Shown here piece by piece: positions 15,380-16,356 of a stretch of DNA of 16,356 nucleotides. The DNA comes from an uncultured Bacilli bacterium (lineage in GTDB: Bacteria > Bacillota_I > Bacilli_A > RF39 > UBA660), in contig CANQYF010000021.1 in assembly GCA_947628075.1 (NCBI GenBank), forward strand, positions 1-16,356. Direction: 5' to 3'. The notes beneath the pieces are model-generated. The model was given only the letters and a program-made list of their open reading frames with translations. It was not told where the DNA came from and made no database searches. The translations under genes and the position numbers were made by a program. How positions within the stretch are numbered: the first letter of the stretch is position 1; every line of letters starts with the position of its first letter.

Positions 15380-15887
15380 ATTCAGCCACTAATTTTTGGT
15401 ATTCTTTTGTTTGCAATTTTTTTCTTTCCACTCCATTAGAAAGAAAGCCACATTCTATTAATACTCCCGGCACTTTCAGTTTATTGTACATATATGTAAC
15501 ATTAGGAATTTTTTTGGTTTTACGACTTCCTTTTAATTTTTTATTCATTTGTTCTTGAATAACCTTAGCCAGTTCCTCATTATCATTGTTATAAAATACT
15601 TGTGGCCCTGAATAACTAGCATCACTTAAATAATTTAAATGAATACTAAGATATAGATCTGCATTACTTTCATTTATTAATTTAATTCGATTATCAAAAT
15701 CACTTCTTTTACGATAATTAGCATTGGGGGTTGATAAATCATAATCACCATCTCTAGTTAATATTATACTTGCCCCTAAACTACCTAATTCTTTTTCTAA
15801 ATATAAACTAATTTCTAAGTTTATATCCTTTTCATATATATTACCATAACTAGTACCAGGGTCTAATGCTCCATGTGCCGAATATCT
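15348..15887 (-). pseudogene. N-acetylmuramoyl-L-alanine amidase (CwlD-like), 5' end cut off by an integrated element
   Basis: The open frame on the minus strand encodes about 179 residues of an Amidase_3 domain, the zinc enzyme that cuts the bond between MurNAc and L-Ala in peptidoglycan. Kept motifs are HGALDPGTSYGNIYEKDIN (first zinc His; Glu of the YEKD motif at 15831-15833), SIHLN (His at 15639-15641) and VLIECGFLSN (catalytic Glu at 15453-15455), then the normal C-terminus. Upstream of the first His the expected D-A/P-G is absent (Y-S-A instead), and an in-frame TAA follows at 15888-15890. The N-terminal membrane segment and start codon are thus missing. No frameshift or stop interrupts the remnant, which suggests a recent or reversible break. 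An internal ATG at 15546-15548 lacks a ribosome binding site and would omit the zinc ligands. Confidence 0.88.
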
Positions 15888-15897
15888 TTATGCCAAA
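15870..15897. other. Attachment-site junction (attL or attR) of the serine-recombinase element
   Basis: Amidase homology ends just before the codon for the first zinc histidine (CAT, minus strand 15875-15873). The recombinase stop codon is at 15898-15900. The hybrid attachment site must therefore lie around 15870-15897, with the crossover probably near 15876-15882. The crossover dinucleotide cannot be fixed without the other end of the element or an uninterrupted allele. Confidence 0.65.
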
Positions 15898-16356
15898 TCA
15901 GACTGCAACATTCCAAATTATTCTTATATCTCTTTTTTTGGTTTCGTGATCTACTTTTCCAATTATAATTTTAGAAATAAAAGTTTCTACTATTAATCTA
16001 TCAAGCTTTTCAATATTTCTATATTTTTCAAATATTTCTTCTTCATTAATGTTTTGTATCTTTTTATCTTCTAATTCTGCAATTTCTAAATTAATTTGAT
16101 TAATTCTCAATTTACAATTTTCTGTATCATTTTGATATTTATTTTTTAACATCATAAATTCTTCTAATGTTATTACGCCTGATGCTTTATCATCATAAAT
16201 CATTGTAAATTTTTCTTCATTAGTTTTTATTTTCTTTTCTATATCATTTTGTTCTTTCTTTAAAGCATTTATGTCTTTTTCGTAGTCAGAGTAAACTTTC
16301 TTTTCATAATAACTATGTTCTAATTTAGATTTATCAAAATATCGTTGAATCATCTT
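15880..16356. mobile_element. End of an integrated mobile element carrying a large serine recombinase
   Basis: Only one edge is inside the window, and the element continues past 16356. The recombinase gene is the last gene of the element and points at the junction with the amidase gene. This is the usual layout for prophages and integrative elements that use serine integrases. Whether it is a phage, a conjugative element or a small intervening element cannot be decided here. Confidence 0.75.
15898..16356 (-). CDS. Large serine recombinase, C-terminal part (partial)
   Basis: The last 152 or so codons of a gene that continues beyond the window edge (the frame is open at 16354-16356) are present. 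This is the C-terminal part of a large serine recombinase, which integrates and excises DNA by concerted double-strand breaks at att sites. Seen: the long coiled coil that directs integration versus excision, with the family motif YDDKASGVITLEEFMMLKNKY in its middle (compare the common LYEDK-SG-I--E-F pattern); then a coil rich in Glu/Lys; and the end LDRLIVETFISKIIIGK...RDIRIIWN, as in DUF4368-like tails. The catalytic serine domain and most of the DNA-binding domains lie outside. The stop TGA (15898-15900) is about 20 bases from the attachment junction. Confidence 0.85.
   Translation of the reverse strand, partial: KMIQRYFDKSKLEHSYYEKKVYSDYEKDINALKKEQNDIEKKIKTNEEKFTMIYDDKASGVITLEEFMMLKNKYQNDTENCKLRINQINLEIAELEDKKIQNINEEEIFEKYRNIEKLDRLIVETFISKIIIGKVDHETKKRDIRIIWNVAV

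Noticed and set aside
15348..15548. Separate small gene starting at the ATG at 15546-15548
   Set aside because: The frame continues upstream with amidase motifs to 15887 and this ATG has no ribosome binding site; it is part of the truncated amidase.
15888..15900. TGA read as tryptophan (Mycoplasma code)
   Set aside because: TGA stops fit the expected ends of the amidase and recombinase, and Trp in the housekeeping genes is TGG. Nothing supports recoding.
1..16356. CRISPR array, tRNA or rRNA genes
   Set aside because: No regularly spaced repeats and no recognisable tRNA cloverleaf or rRNA segments were seen on either strand.

Overview
The window comes from a strongly AT-rich bacterium that uses the standard genetic code: TGA acts as a stop and Trp is TGG. 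It carries a pyruvate:ferredoxin oxidoreductase (anaerobic metabolism), a FemX/MurM-type peptidoglycan bridge transferase and a CwlD-like cell-wall amidase (a walled, Gram-positive-type cell). Shine-Dalgarno sites are typical AGGAGG-like sequences. An anaerobic, low-GC Bacillota, such as a gut Bacilli or Erysipelotrichia-like lineage, fits best. This placement is inferred from gene content, not from a marker search.

Left end (1-1576), accessory in character. A promoter-hairpins-terminator cassette looks like a small RNA gene (about 141-235). Next come a stand-alone LigD-type 3'-phosphoesterase (minus strand) and, divergently, a RelB/DinJ-YafQ type II toxin-antitoxin pair. The toxin reading frame is broken at a run of nine A's, although every recognisable catalytic residue survives downstream of it.

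Middle (1574-13407), mostly housekeeping. Minus-strand genes encode pyruvate:ferredoxin oxidoreductase, enolase (the two lie in the same route from 2-phosphoglycerate towards acetyl-CoA) and a DUF308/HdeD membrane protein. A divergent plus-strand FemX-like transferase follows. Then, on the minus strand, come a membrane-anchored extracellular protein of unknown family, arginyl-tRNA synthetase, an RDD membrane protein and an HtrA-type membrane serine protease. The upstream Abi_2/HEPN protein (13408-14340) abuts htrA, so abi2-htrA-RDD reads as one transcription unit closed by a terminator at about 11645-11670. argS has its own promoter and the unknown surface protein follows it.

Right end (14468-16356). 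A zinc-dependent phospholipase C-family protein (plus strand) converges on and overlaps the 3' end of a CwlD-like N-acetylmuramoyl-L-alanine amidase. That amidase has lost its 5' end. At the codon just before its first zinc-binding histidine the homology stops, and about 20 bases further on lies the stop codon of a large serine recombinase that runs off the window. This is the end of an integrated element whose attachment site lies inside the amidase's catalytic motif. The downstream half of the gene is still open and keeps its catalytic residues, so excision could in principle restore it. This junction is the most notable thing in the window, followed by the A9-frameshifted toxin and the candidate small RNA.
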